Assembly (NCBI GenBank): GCA_020633205.1
Contig: JACKEB010000033.1
Location: 1 to 22,001, forward strand
Direction: 5' to 3'
Length of the DNA stretch: 22,001 nucleotides
From: Polyangiaceae bacterium
Lineage (GTDB): Bacteria; Myxococcota_A; Polyangia; Polyangiales; Polyangiaceae
Shown: in pieces, positions 8,501 to 18,876 of the stretch
How the letters are laid out: every line of letters begins with the position of its first letter
How positions within the stretch are numbered: the stretch's first letter is position 1
Position numbers and translations under genes: made by a program
Notes under the pieces: model-generated
What the model was told of the DNA's origin: nothing
Database searches by the model: none
Seen by the model: the letters and a program-made list of their open reading frames with translations, nothing else

Positions 8501-10210
8501 GCCATCCGCGGGGATACAAGACAAGCCAGGGCCAACGCGAAGCTGGTGCTAGACGACTTCGCTCTCGCTGCGGTGCCGACGCTACGCGCGCTGGATGTCC
8601 GCGGTCGCGCGAGCGGCGAGCTCGAGGTCAAAGAGCTCGGCAGCCAGAGCCCTCGCATCTCCGCCGCGCTCGAGGTGCCCAAGGGACGCATCGGCGACGC
8701 CAAGTTCAGCGGAATAACCGCAAAGGCCGACTTGAGCGGCGATCGAGCCAGCGCCTCCGTGTTGATGGAACAAGACGACGGATTCGGCCAGGTGATGGCG
8801 AGCGCCGGAGTGCGCTGGAATGGACTACTCCCAAGCCTCGCTCGCGAGCGGCGCGCGCGGGTGCGTCTCCTTGCCAACGCCTGGCGCCTTCAAGCGCTGG
8901 AGCCCTTCGTGCGAGGCCAAGTGGATCAACTCGACGGTCGAGTCGACGCCGATGCGACCCTCGATTTGATCCCCGAGGCAACGAAACTCGATGGCTTCGT
9001 GCGGGTGAGTGAAGGCGTCCTTCAAGTCCCCGCGCTCGGGCAACAGCTCAAGAACCTCGAGGCCCAGGTGGATCTAGCGCCGACGGGCGATGTCCGCCTG
9101 CGCGCCGGAAGCGTGGAAGGGTTGTCAGGACGCGCCTACTTCAACGCGGCTGCGAAGCTCAACGGGCTATCGCTCGTCGCCGCGAACGCCAAGCTCCGCA
9201 TCCCAGAGAAGGAGGCGATGCCGTTCACCTATCAAGGCGTGCCCCTTGGCGACGGCTCCGGTGATATCGACCTGAAGGCGCGCCTCACGCCGAAGGAGAA
9301 TCGCTTCAACATCAGCGTCGAGCACTTCGCCTTCAAGTTGCCCCGCAAACCGCAGACGGGGGTGCAAAGCCTCGAGGACGACCCTCACATTCGCATCGGT
9401 GCACATGCGGCGGGCGGCTTCGTGCCCATCATCGGTCCTGGCGCCAATGAAGAGAAGTCGACGCAAGCGTCCGGGGTGCCCACGGTGGTCGCGGTGGACC
9501 TGGGTAATGACTTCCAGGTGACCCAGGGTACCGATCTGAAGGTCAAGCTCACCGGCAAGCTCCTGATCGATTCCTCGCGGACACAAGCGGTAGACGGTCA
9601 GATCCGACTCAGCGACGGCCGCATCGACATCAGCGGAAAGATCTTCCAGATCGAACAGGGAGTCATCACCTTCCAGGAGGACCCAAGTAACCCAGTCGTC
9701 GTCGCCCAGGCCGCGTGGGACTCGCCGTCGGGGTACAAGGTCGTCGCGGAGTACACGGGTCCGCTCAAGAACGGTAAGTTCAAGCTGCGCGCCGAGCCCG
9801 CGCTGAGCCAAAACGAGATCGTCAGCTTGATCCTCTTCGGCACACCAGACGGCAGCGTGGGCAGCTCCGGGAGCGGCGGCGGCCCTGGCGCTGCAGACGC
9901 AGCCAGCGTAGGCGCCGGCGTCGCGACGGCGCCCCTGAACCGCGCGATCTCCGACGTGACCTCTCTGGATATCGCGACCCGCGTCGACACCAGCAACGCA
10001 CAAAGCCCGCGCCCGGAGCTCGTGGTTCAAGTGTCTCCCCGCGTTTCCGCGCAGGTTGGCTACAACCTCGAGGAACCCAAGCCTGGGAAAGCTCCAGATC
10101 GCACGCTGTTTACCCTCGAGTTCCGCATCGCCAGCCGCTGGTCCCTGGCGACGACCTTCGGAGACGGTGGGAGCTCCCTGGTCGACCTGGTGTGGCGCTA
10201 TCGCTATTGA
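5537..10210 (+). CDS. tamB: TamB, translocation/assembly module inner-membrane subunit (DUF490 / AsmA-like)
   Basis: 1,557 residues from TTG 5537, longer than E. coli TamB (about 1,259). The frame is open upstream to 5372, but that part lies inside tamA. An Arg-rich N-terminus precedes one membrane anchor (about 19-37, VAQVAGLLLCFICTTLVGI). A very long periplasmic region follows, made of short alternating beta-strand repeats, as in the hydrophobic beta-taco groove of AsmA-like proteins. The C-terminal DUF490 domain is clear: QNEIVSLILFGTPDG, then RPELVVQVSPRVSAQVGYN, ending LVDLVWRYRY with the aromatic residue typical of the family. A Gly/Ser/Ala-rich linker (GSSGSGGGPGAADAA) splits that domain. 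TamB docks onto TamA and bridges both membranes. AsmA-like proteins are implicated in phospholipid transport to the outer membrane as well as in outer-membrane protein assembly. Overlap with tamA indicates co-translation. Confidence 0.95.
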   Translation: MNRAARTAFRWLRRALRRVAQVAGLLLCFICTTLVGIRLHLNLPGTRELIRTQVNHLLADTFQGKLQITRIDHISFEGVRGVDGYVLPPGTTNPDDACLRFWDTSAAISLNELLQSLWSDSGPIVVHLPGAHIRAVHTKLGTNAQGELNIERAFRPLPQPEKVDSGPSRGVHVEIDAIEVDSSWTHGRISSSPALDADLNQLRARFSYVNEKVTVHVDQAEVVGRALPEQLDPKGDLNGRLEVTAKAELVARLKFDGEVMQSPTDVEAAYSPSGVRFSVKSPKVARATLGRYGISPPPGTDASLNVSGEGPLGGIDFRGETRIGESSVSLTGKASVLAPRVDVQARLAKVNLKSVGEGLPKTAVDGQVDVEFELRESKPYVTSRVALAPARVEEWQVPALDGELHLEGARAWGFIRTAPGEVSISADAHANLDHLDRGISFDATAKVPRVASLQKYAQLPGVRGDVQASVCGSFYPDSKRIDADGALDSGQLEVSGFSLKRAHIYAEVEGAVATPSIDASFRAASLRSKDKQLGRVVDFTKPSISVRGTPTRLRVNTRLPARAGSSAPSISLSATVAPAAQRISSVRGSIQRGNRRVDLAAARVDLGRGLDLENVELSGAGSINGTLQFHAGRLESSLKFARLDLSALSGLLEGLPALDPPISGIVSGSVELSGAIASPQGTVDLSIEQAQRGEDAFSGEVHLVANEGQLSGHIAVDAARIGSVSLTPNALKPNGAWTDPRAWLASAGSLRSDFAIDSAALLRRLSQAEPKTKQPELSGLVRGNLELKRASQAPVNAPLSALPDLKARWSSVGLQATLGNEKESPVLRGIDLRGELDVESGSGKSQVAVEAVRGQEQLLTLEVESRVPYVRWLEAPPTRDTLLRHPFSAKLESDGLRLGKLPEFAQVPGLSGRLDLQAKLEGSVMEPRLNVDFRGKKLNVDELSRRQGLAAVGHLDYDGARARLEFGLSSRFRSLIRARADLQLAIADAIRGDTRQARANAKLVLDDFALAAVPTLRALDVRGRASGELEVKELGSQSPRISAALEVPKGRIGDAKFSGITAKADLSGDRASASVLMEQDDGFGQVMASAGVRWNGLLPSLARERRARVRLLANAWRLQALEPFVRGQVDQLDGRVDADATLDLIPEATKLDGFVRVSEGVLQVPALGQQLKNLEAQVDLAPTGDVRLRAGSVEGLSGRAYFNAAAKLNGLSLVAANAKLRIPEKEAMPFTYQGVPLGDGSGDIDLKARLTPKENRFNISVEHFAFKLPRKPQTGVQSLEDDPHIRIGAHAAGGFVPIIGPGANEEKSTQASGVPTVVAVDLGNDFQVTQGTDLKVKLTGKLLIDSSRTQAVDGQIRLSDGRIDISGKIFQIEQGVITFQEDPSNPVVVAQAAWDSPSGYKVVAEYTGPLKNGKFKLRAEPALSQNEIVSLILFGTPDGSVGSSGSGGGPGAADAASVGAGVATAPLNRAISDVTSLDIATRVDTSNAQSPRPELVVQVSPRVSAQVGYNLEEPKPGKAPDRTLFTLEFRIASRWSLATTFGDGGSSLVDLVWRYRY

Positions 10211-10222
10211 TAGCGTGGCGTC

Positions 10223-10663
10223 ATGTTGGGGCGATTGTGGCTCGCGTGCGCCGGAGTTGGACTTGTAGCCAGCGGTTGCTGCTCGGAACCCAAGACCCAA
10301 GCCAAGGTCAGCGATGGCTGGGTGGTGGTGAGCGGGATCCAAGGCTCTAGTTTCGTTGATCATCCAACGGCGACCGAGGGCCAGCCCCTCTCGACCAGTA
10401 CCCAGGGTCAAAACTGTCTGACGGATCGCGAACTCGGTTCTGCTTTCGGCGAGACCTGCGCTCACGAGTCAGAGAACCCGGCGAGCGGTCAACCCGACTC
10501 TGGGGACCTCCAGCCGGGTATCCCCACGGCAACCAATGAGGTCCGCTGGTACTGCCGCGGCGAACTCACCGTGCGCGTCGTGTTCCAACGCTGCTCCAAG
10601 GATGGGGGCACGTCGAATGGCGTCACCCCAGTGGAAATCGCCGTCAAAACCCAAAAGAACTGA
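10223..10663 (+). CDS. Small Cys-rich putative lipoprotein of unknown function
   Basis: 146 residues, ATG start 12 bp after the tamB stop, with only weak purine upstream. The N-terminus is a short lipoprotein-type signal (MLGRLWLACAGVGLVASGC) with Cys19 followed by a second Cys. The mature part has four further cysteines (NCLTD, ETCAHE, WYCRG, QRCS), which could form two disulfides in the periplasm. No known domain is recognisable to me. The close spacing to tamB and to the next gene suggests the same transcript, so it may be an accessory to the TAM complex, but this is positional inference only. Codon use and composition resemble the neighbours. Confidence 0.8.
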   Translation: MLGRLWLACAGVGLVASGCCSEPKTQAKVSDGWVVVSGIQGSSFVDHPTATEGQPLSTSTQGQNCLTDRELGSAFGETCAHESENPASGQPDSGDLQPGIPTATNEVRWYCRGELTVRVVFQRCSKDGGTSNGVTPVEIAVKTQKN

Positions 10664-10680
10664 ACGTCGGAACCGGAACC

Positions 10681-11754
10681 ATGATCAACGCCTTTTATGA
10701 TCGGCTGAGGAAGTTCCAGCTCATCTTGCAGCAGCAAGGCTACGACCTCCGGCTAGCCAGCGCTCAGCTCGACAACGGCGGGACGGTCCCCGTCATGATT
10801 CAGTTTCCGACCACGCAGATCGGACAGCAAGCGTTGATCGCCCTACCTGATGTGCACCTCGCGGGAGGCAACGCGGGCGATGTCTTCTACAACGGTGACC
10901 CGGAAAATCCTCGGCGGCTCACGGCAGTGCTCAAGGCAATGCAGACGTACAGCCTGCAGAATCAGCCGACCACCCTGCTGCAGCTTGGGGACTGGTACGA
11001 TGTCTGGCGCAGCATTGGCAGCGACGCGCAGAGCTCACAATACAACCTGATCGATGACGTTCCCGCGTACCAAGAGTTGCTCGGCTTGGACAAAGCGCTC
11101 GAGCTCGCCCACTGCTTCGGCAATCACGATGCGTCCTTCACCCACGCACTGCCGGACCGCCGCGTTGCAGATCAAAACCGGTTCCGCTTCGGCTTTGGTC
11201 TATTGAACTCGGGCGGCCGCGTGTACGCGCTGCACGGGCATCAAGCGGACAGCATCCAGGGTGAGCCGAACTCCTCTGGGGAGATCCGCGCGGTATGGCT
11301 CGGCACCTTGGCTGCGAACTACTTGAGCAGCAAGTTCCGCAACCTCGAGGAATTCATGGACAAGCAAGGTAACTTCGAGGGCGCCAAGGACTGGCTGCTC
11401 AAGCTGGTGGGCCTGAACCGAGACGACCCCACGCCCACTGGGCGCCCGCCGCAAGCACCCCCAAGCGACGGACAGACTTGGCACGCCAAGTTCGTGCAGC
11501 GTGAGTCCATGGCGAGCTTGGTCGCCATCGCCCAAGCCGCTGTCGACCGCCTCTACACCAACGCAGCGAGCCTCGAGCTCCTGGTCGTCGGGCACAGCCA
11601 CAAGCCGTGCATCGGCTGGACCCCTCACCCCAACACCCAGAAGCCCGTCGTCGTGATCGACTGCGGCGCCTGGGTGTATGGGCAGGCAAACCTGATGTTT
11701 GCCGCGGGCAACGTCGCGGCGGTCTACGACATCGTCAAGTTTGGGACGCGGTAG
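10681..11754 (+). CDS. Calcineurin-like metallophosphoesterase
   Basis: 357 residues. All five metal-binding blocks of the fold are present in order: PDVHL (D57, H59), QLGDWYDVW (D104, D107), FGNHD (N148, H149), ALHGHQAD (H185, H187) and VGHSHK (H305, H307). The enzyme should therefore be an active two-metal phosphoesterase. I see no signal peptide, so it is probably cytoplasmic. The substrate is unknown. LpxH and other nucleotide or lipid phosphoesterases share the fold, but the insert at about 200-270, with a Pro-rich GRPPQAPPSDG, does not let me assign one. ATG 10681 lies 17 bp after the small lipoprotein gene; upstream GGAACC repeats give a weak ribosome-binding site. Probable last gene of the tamAB unit, ended by a hairpin at 11759-11774. 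Confidence 0.9.
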   Translation: MINAFYDRLRKFQLILQQQGYDLRLASAQLDNGGTVPVMIQFPTTQIGQQALIALPDVHLAGGNAGDVFYNGDPENPRRLTAVLKAMQTYSLQNQPTTLLQLGDWYDVWRSIGSDAQSSQYNLIDDVPAYQELLGLDKALELAHCFGNHDASFTHALPDRRVADQNRFRFGFGLLNSGGRVYALHGHQADSIQGEPNSSGEIRAVWLGTLAANYLSSKFRNLEEFMDKQGNFEGAKDWLLKLVGLNRDDPTPTGRPPQAPPSDGQTWHAKFVQRESMASLVAIAQAAVDRLYTNAASLELLVVGHSHKPCIGWTPHPNTQKPVVVIDCGAWVYGQANLMFAAGNVAAVYDIVKFGTR

Positions 11755-11758
11755 ACCG

Positions 11759-11774
11759 ACACGACACGTCGTGT
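11759..11774. terminator. Hairpin between convergent genes
   Basis: ACACGAC-AC-GTCGTGT is a perfect palindromic stem lying between the stop codons of the phosphoesterase gene and the outer-membrane factor gene, which converge 27 bp apart. It would form on either strand, so it could act as a shared terminator. No T-tract follows on either strand, which lowers the confidence. Confidence 0.4.
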
Positions 11775-11781
11775 GCCTGAC

Positions 11782-13325
11782 TCAGAGCGCGGGGCGACCC
11801 ACGGCGTAGGCCAAACGCACGCGCGCAACGTGCAGATCCACGTAGGCGGCCATGCGCTGCAGGGTCGCGCTGACGAACTCCTGCTCGGCGTTGATCACGT
11901 CGGTTGTCGTCGCCTCGCCGACTTTGTACTGCGCCATCTTGGCGTCCAGCGCGGTGCGTGCGGCCTCTTCAGCCTCCTCAGCGGCTTTCCGCGCGGCACG
12001 CGCTTGCTTGCGGTCGAAGTAGGCTGCGGTGATCTCTTGTTCGATCCCCTGACGGAGCAGGCTCTCGTTGGCGTTCACTTCCTGCAGGTTTGCCTCGTAC
12101 TCCGATGCGCTCGCCTCGGCGCCGGGCAAGTCGTTCAGCGTCCACGTCAGCTGAGCGCCTACGCTCCAGCTCCCCTGCCAGCCGCCTTGGCCCGTGAAGT
12201 CGCTCGCGCTCGGGTTCGCGTAGGTGTAGTCGGCGAAGCCATCGAGTCGCGGAAGCTTGCCGGCGCGGGCCACCGTCGCGCTTTTCCTCAGCGTGGTCTT
12301 GGTCTTCGTCAGCGCGCGCAGCTCTGGACGCTTGCTCAGGCCTTCGTTCACCAGTCCCTTGAGGTTCTCCGAGCGAGGCAACGGACGCGGCTTTCGCAGG
12401 ATGTCCTCACCAATGGTGTAGTGCGGTGCCTTGTCGCCCGTCATCAGCGCGAGGTTCTTCTCCGATAGGCGAACGAACGCGCGCGCTTGCTCGATGGCGA
12501 CCTTGCCGCTCGCCACCATGGCCTTGATACGCAAGACATCGGCCTTGATCGCAACGCCCTGGGCGAGCATCGCCTCGCCGTCCTTCTCGAGCTGTTGGAG
12601 GCGCACCAGGGCGTGCTCTGCCACCGCTACCTGCCCCACACCGCGCACCCAGTTGTAGTAGGCGAGCTGCGCGTCGGCTTGGGCCTTGCGCTGAGTGGCT
12701 TGCTTGTTGATGCGGCTCGCTTCGAGGTTCGCCCTCACCGCAGCGCTGCTCGCGGGCAGGCGCAGCACGTAGTCGGAGATCGGCACCGACAAGGTGGCGC
12801 TCAACGAGTAGCGGTCGAGCTTCGGCGTGATGTTGAAAGCCGCCGCTCCAGCAGGATTCCCCGCGGAATCAAGCACACAGGTTCCAGCTCCACTCGGGCA
12901 GGGGCCGACCCCAAGCAGACCAGGGGCGCTCGCGCCTACGATGGCCCCGCCGCCGAAGGAGGTGTCCGTCGAAGAGATGCGCGTGTAGCTCGCCTTCAGG
13001 GTGAGCTTCGGCAAGAAGGCCACCATCGCTTGATCGACCTGAGCTGCACTGGCGCGGATCTTCGCTTCTTGAGCTTTCACCGCCGGGCTGTGCGCTTTGG
13101 CTCGCTTCCCGACGTCCCGGGCCGTTGCACCGCCGCGTTGAGGCTTGAGCGTGTCCGCCAGCAGATCGGCCTTTGCAGTGAGTTCCTCCGCGGTGGGTTG
13201 CTTGGGCGTCGGCTGAGCCTCTGGTTCCGCTGCGGGCGGTTCCGCGGGGTCCACGGGCTGAGCAAAGGCGACGGACGAGGTGCCTAACCCCAACCCAAGG
13301 AAAATAAGGCGTCGAGTGAGTGATT

Positions 13326-13329
<4 letters not shown>
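11782..13329 (-). CDS. TolC-type outer-membrane efflux protein (OMF)
   Basis: 515 residues from ATG 13329. The frame extends further upstream, but this ATG has GAGGTG 5 nt before it, starts a good signal peptide (MKSLTRRLIFLGLGLGTSSVAFAQP), and overlaps the RND pump stop codon as ATGA. A Pro/Glu-rich stretch (about 26-50) follows the signal. Two OEP-type halves rich in Ala/Gln/Glu heptads follow, with the long periplasmic helices expected of TolC, for example DAQLAYYNWVRGVGQVAVAEHALVRL and ANESLLRQGIEQEITAAYFDRKQARAARKAAEEAEEAART split by barrel strands. The family forms trimeric barrel-and-tunnel exit ducts for RND pumps. One predicted surface loop carries two cysteines (GPCPSGAGTCVLD), possibly a disulfide. 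Last gene of the efflux operon. Confidence 0.93.
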
Positions 13330-16430
<3,101 letters not shown>

Positions 16431-16432
16431 GA

Positions 16433-17416
16433 CTACTTCTCCCCGGTCTGCTTAGGAGCCGCAGGCGTTGCACCAGTCGGCTTCTTGGCTGCGGGCTCCG
16501 CCTCGGCAGTCTCTTCCTTCACGGGCTCTGCCGGCTTCGCCGCTTCGCCCTGGCTCCCGAAGTCGAGCTCGACGAGCATGCCCGCCTTGTAGACCTCATC
16601 CGGATTCGCCAGGCCGCAGATCACTTCGATGGTGCGTGTGCGCTGATCGACGCTGGGGCTGATGCGCTTCACCGTAACCAGCAGCGACTTGTCGATCGCT
16701 CGGAAACGCGCCATCGCCTTGGAGTCCACCTTGACGGTCTTGAGGGCGCTCTCCGGCAGCCGCGCGCGGATTTCCAGCTCCGTGATGTCCTGCACCAGCA
16801 ACACCGGCGAGCCGTTTGCCATCACCGACTCACCTTCGTTCGCGTTCTTGCTCGCGACCAAGCCAGATATGGGGGAGCGCACGACGGTTTCACCGGCGCC
16901 CCGATAGGCGTCGGACAAGGCAACCTCTGCGCGCTTCACCGAGAGCTTCGCGTTTTCGTAGTTCAGTCGTGACGCGGTGAGTGCGGCCTCGGTGGTCGCC
17001 CCACTCTTCGCCAAGCCTTCCTTGCGGTCCAGGTCTTCCTTCGCCTGCTGCAGGCTGACCTTCGCGCTGGACACTCCGACCTTCGCCGAAGACACAGCGA
17101 GACCAGCCCCCCTCGAGTCGACCTGGAAGAGCACCTGGCCCTTCTTCACGCGATCGCCTTCGGCGACGTTCAGCTTCACCAAGACGCCTGTCGCCTTGGC
17201 GCTCAGCGCCGCCTCGTTGATGGCATGCACGGAGCCGGATGCCGTCAGCCCTGATGCTGCAGCAGGCGCTTCCTCGTTCGCCGCAGCCTTCAACAAGCTC
17301 GACACTGGCGCTGCAGCAGACGGATCTGCCGGAGGCATCTCCTTGCTGGCGTTCGCCTTCGAACACCCAACGACCGCGATCGACAAACCCAAGACCAACC
17401 CAAAGCGGCGCATCAT
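16433..17416 (-). CDS. RND periplasmic adaptor (membrane fusion protein), lipoprotein type
   Basis: 327 residues. The start is the first of two adjacent ATGs (17416), with GAAGGAG 7 nt upstream. The N-terminus is a lipoprotein signal with a good lipobox (IAVVGC, Cys18), so it is probably anchored in the inner membrane by lipid, as in AcrA. A lipoyl-like half (LNVAEGDRVKKGQVLFQVDSRG) is followed by a coiled-coil hairpin (about 95-150, SAKVSLQQAKEDLDRKEGLAKSGA) and the second lipoyl half (GAGETVVRSPISGLVASKNANEGESV). Beta-barrel strands follow. The membrane-proximal domain seems short, and the C-terminus is a Lys/Pro/Glu/Ala-rich low-complexity tail (about 280-327). It bridges pump and outer-membrane duct. 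It overlaps the tetR stop (ATGATGA) and ends 2 nt before the pump gene. Confidence 0.94.
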   Translation of the reverse strand: MMRRFGLVLGLSIAVVGCSKANASKEMPPADPSAAAPVSSLLKAAANEEAPAAASGLTASGSVHAINEAALSAKATGVLVKLNVAEGDRVKKGQVLFQVDSRGAGLAVSSAKVGVSSAKVSLQQAKEDLDRKEGLAKSGATTEAALTASRLNYENAKLSVKRAEVALSDAYRGAGETVVRSPISGLVASKNANEGESVMANGSPVLLVQDITELEIRARLPESALKTVKVDSKAMARFRAIDKSLLVTVKRISPSVDQRTRTIEVICGLANPDEVYKAGMLVELDFGSQGEAAKPAEPVKEETAEAEPAAKKPTGATPAAPKQTGEK

Positions 17417-18030
17417 TTGCTCGCTCCTTCAATGAACAGCTTCACGACGAACTCGGCACACGGCGCGAGTGCTTCTTTCCGCCCCCCGGAAACCCAAATC
17501 GCCATCGCGCCTTCCATGAAGGCAGACAGCGAGTGCACGAGCATCAGCTGAGGTACATCCTCGCGGATCAAGCCTTGAGCCTGACCAGCGGCGATCGCCT
17601 CGCCTAGGACATCGAGGATCTGCTCTCGCGAGGGCTCCTCATGGGCAGGACGCGAGAGCATCACCAGGCGACTCGACTCGCGCTCGAGGTGCACCGCGAA
17701 CAATGCGCCCCGCTCCTCGACGAACTCAAACACCTTCTTCACGAACGCTTCCAGGCGTTCGATGGGCTGCTCGATGGAGCGCACCGGCTCCATCTGCTGC
17801 GCAAACAGCGCCTTGATGCGCGTCGCGATGGCCTCGAAGACGTGGTCCTTGCTCTTGAAGTAGTTGTAGACGGTGCCGGTCGCGACCCCAGCGCGCTCCG
17901 CCACCTCGGACATCTTGGCCTCGTGGAAGCCTCGCTCCGTGAACACATCCTCCGCCGCATCAAGGATCGCGACGCGATAGGCCTCCTTGAGCTGGCTCTG
18001 GAGGGTGGACTTTCGAGCTGCCTTGCTCAT
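17413..18030 (-). CDS. TetR-family repressor, probable autoregulator of the efflux operon
   Basis: 205 residues from ATG 18030. An upstream in-frame ATG at 18066 exists, but 18030 has AGGGAG 5 nt before it and gives the usual short N-terminus. The DNA-binding domain is clear at about residues 15-62: AILDAAEDVFTERGFHEAKMSEVAERAGVATGTVYNYFKSKDHVFEAI, split as helix-turn-helix plus the TetR GTVYNYF(K)SK signature. The remaining helical region would bind an inducer and dimerise; it begins with the ERGALFAVHLE-type TetR_C motif. Heading the operon and overlapping the adaptor gene, it most likely represses its own transcription together with the pump, with induction by a pump substrate. Two palindromes upstream are candidate operators. 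Inducer unknown. Confidence 0.94.
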   Translation of the reverse strand: MSKAARKSTLQSQLKEAYRVAILDAAEDVFTERGFHEAKMSEVAERAGVATGTVYNYFKSKDHVFEAIATRIKALFAQQMEPVRSIEQPIERLEAFVKKVFEFVEERGALFAVHLERESSRLVMLSRPAHEEPSREQILDVLGEAIAAGQAQGLIREDVPQLMLVHSLSAFMEGAMAIWVSGGRKEALAPCAEFVVKLFIEGASK

Positions 18031-18035
18031 GCTGA

Positions 18036-18041
18036 CTCCCT
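18036..18041 (-). promoter_or_regulatory. Ribosome-binding site of the TetR gene
   Basis: AGGGAG on the minus strand ends 5 nt before ATG 18030. It is the reason this start is preferred to the upstream in-frame ATG at 18066. Confidence 0.65.
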
Positions 18042-18051
18042 GTTCACGCTT

Positions 18052-18065
18052 TGAACGCCGGTTCA
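18052..18065. promoter_or_regulatory. Candidate TetR operator, proximal copy
   Basis: TGAAC-GCCG-GTTCA is a perfect inverted repeat 22 bp upstream of the tetR start. A third half-site GTTCA at 18042-18046 makes an overlapping inverted repeat with the first arm (5-bp spacer). It shares the form TGAAY-N4-RTTCA and exact 14-bp length with the distal copy, which is the main support. Confidence 0.55.
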
Positions 18066-18116
18066 CCGTCCGGGCGTTTTTTCTGCTTACAACGACGATT
18101 CAACCGAAAAATAAAG

Positions 18117-18134
18117 GATGAATCGTGATTCATC
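18117..18134. promoter_or_regulatory. Candidate TetR operator, distal copy
   Basis: GATGAATC-GT-GATTCATC is a perfect 8-bp inverted repeat with a 2-bp centre, 86 bp upstream of the tetR start. Its core TGAATCGTGATTCA aligns with the proximal copy. An isolated half-site ATTCA lies between them at 18098-18102. The region between the copies is A/T-richer than its surroundings, as expected of a promoter, but I find no convincing -35/-10 pair. Confidence 0.6.
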
Positions 18135-18342
18135 TGGTGAGCGGGGAGTCATGTAGCTCATCTGCACAGCGCGTCAAGGGAGACTAGTGATTATTAGCTC
18201 CAGGGTCATCAAGTTTTGGGGGGGAGAGGCGCACCTGGGCCTACACGGGGCTTACCCGTGGCTGCGATCAGGCCTCAGCTACGTCAACCCGCGCCAATTA
18301 CCGCGCGGATATGTCGCGCGCATCACGCAACGAACGGAACGT
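18135..18342. other. Intergenic region between the small lipoprotein gene and the efflux operon
   Basis: No convincing gene. The plus-strand frame crossing it is judged an antisense artefact. The clearest structure is a hairpin CACGGG-GCTTA-CCCGTG (18244-18260), about 80 bp past the stop of the lipoprotein gene; it lacks a T-tract, so it is at best a weak terminator. The upstream half leads into the tetR control region. Confidence 0.4.
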
Positions 18343-18732
18343 TCAAGCGGGATCCAATTTGATCTCTACGGTGGACGGAACCGGTCTATCGCAACTCCCC
18401 TCTCGGGGTACCACGATGGTCTGCGACTGACTTGCGTAGCCTGGAGCCTCCACCGTGAGCTGATACGTGGCAGCACCCACGAAGTACACGAACTGGCACT
18501 CCGGAGGATCCGCTTCCGGGTCCACCTTCCAGTCCCCTTCAAACAGCTCGGTGACCGCATCGCAAACGGGCTCTCCCGTTTGGCGATCGAGGACGACCAG
18601 CGTCAGCGTGGCGAGTGCCAAGCTCGCGGGACAGCCGTAGCGGTCGCTGCTGCAAGCGAGCACGACCAGCCCAATACCGCACAACCATGCTCGGCGCGTC
18701 TGCAAGGACGCCTTCGTCGCTGCTCCCGCCAT
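18343..18732 (-). CDS. Small lipoprotein with a carboxypeptidase-regulatory-like (Ig-like) domain
   Basis: 129 residues from ATG 18732. The N-terminus has positively charged residues, a hydrophobic core and a textbook lipobox (VVLAC, Cys27). A TTG at 18705, with GAAGG 5 nt upstream, would give an even more usual signal (MQTRRAWLCGIGLVVLAC) and is an alternative start; the frame itself is open to 18864. The mature part, LTLVVLDRQTGEPVCDAVTEL, then ATYQLTVEAPGYASQSQTIVV and VEIKLDPA, matches the beta-sandwich CarboxypepD_reg pattern, which usually mediates adhesion or carbohydrate binding at the envelope. Three cysteines in the domain may pair. Function unknown. It is separated from PhzF by 144 bp containing an inverted repeat, so it probably has its own promoter. 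Confidence 0.82.
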   Translation of the reverse strand: MAGAATKASLQTRRAWLCGIGLVVLACSSDRYGCPASLALATLTLVVLDRQTGEPVCDAVTELFEGDWKVDPEADPPECQFVYFVGAATYQLTVEAPGYASQSQTIVVPREGSCDRPVPSTVEIKLDPA

Positions 18733-18812
18733 TCTCCGAAGGATACTGGACTGCTCGGCACCGCGCGAGCACCGAACAGCGATTCCGGGCGGTCTTGGCT
18801 CCGCGAGCTGAA

Positions 18813-18859
18813 ATCGCAACGGCCAGGTCGACTCCCAAAGGAAGCCGCCTGGCCGCGAT
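18813..18859 (-). terminator. Bulged inverted repeat downstream of the PhzF gene
   Basis: GGCCAGG (18821-18827) preceded by ATCGC pairs with CCTGGCCGCGAT (18848-18859), giving 12 paired bases with a 3-nt bulge and a 20-nt loop. It begins about 18 bp after the PhzF stop on the minus strand. No T-tract follows, so a terminator is plausible but unproven. The rest of the 144-bp gap shows nothing clear. Confidence 0.35.
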
Positions 18860-18876
18860 TCCACAACCGACGTTAC

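Noticed and set aside
9167..10465. 432-codon minus-strand open frame opposite tamB and the small lipoprotein
   Set aside because: Composition (Arg, Ala, Gly, His, Asp) is typical of antisense shadows in high-GC coding DNA; the plus strand carries the clear TamB C-terminal domain.
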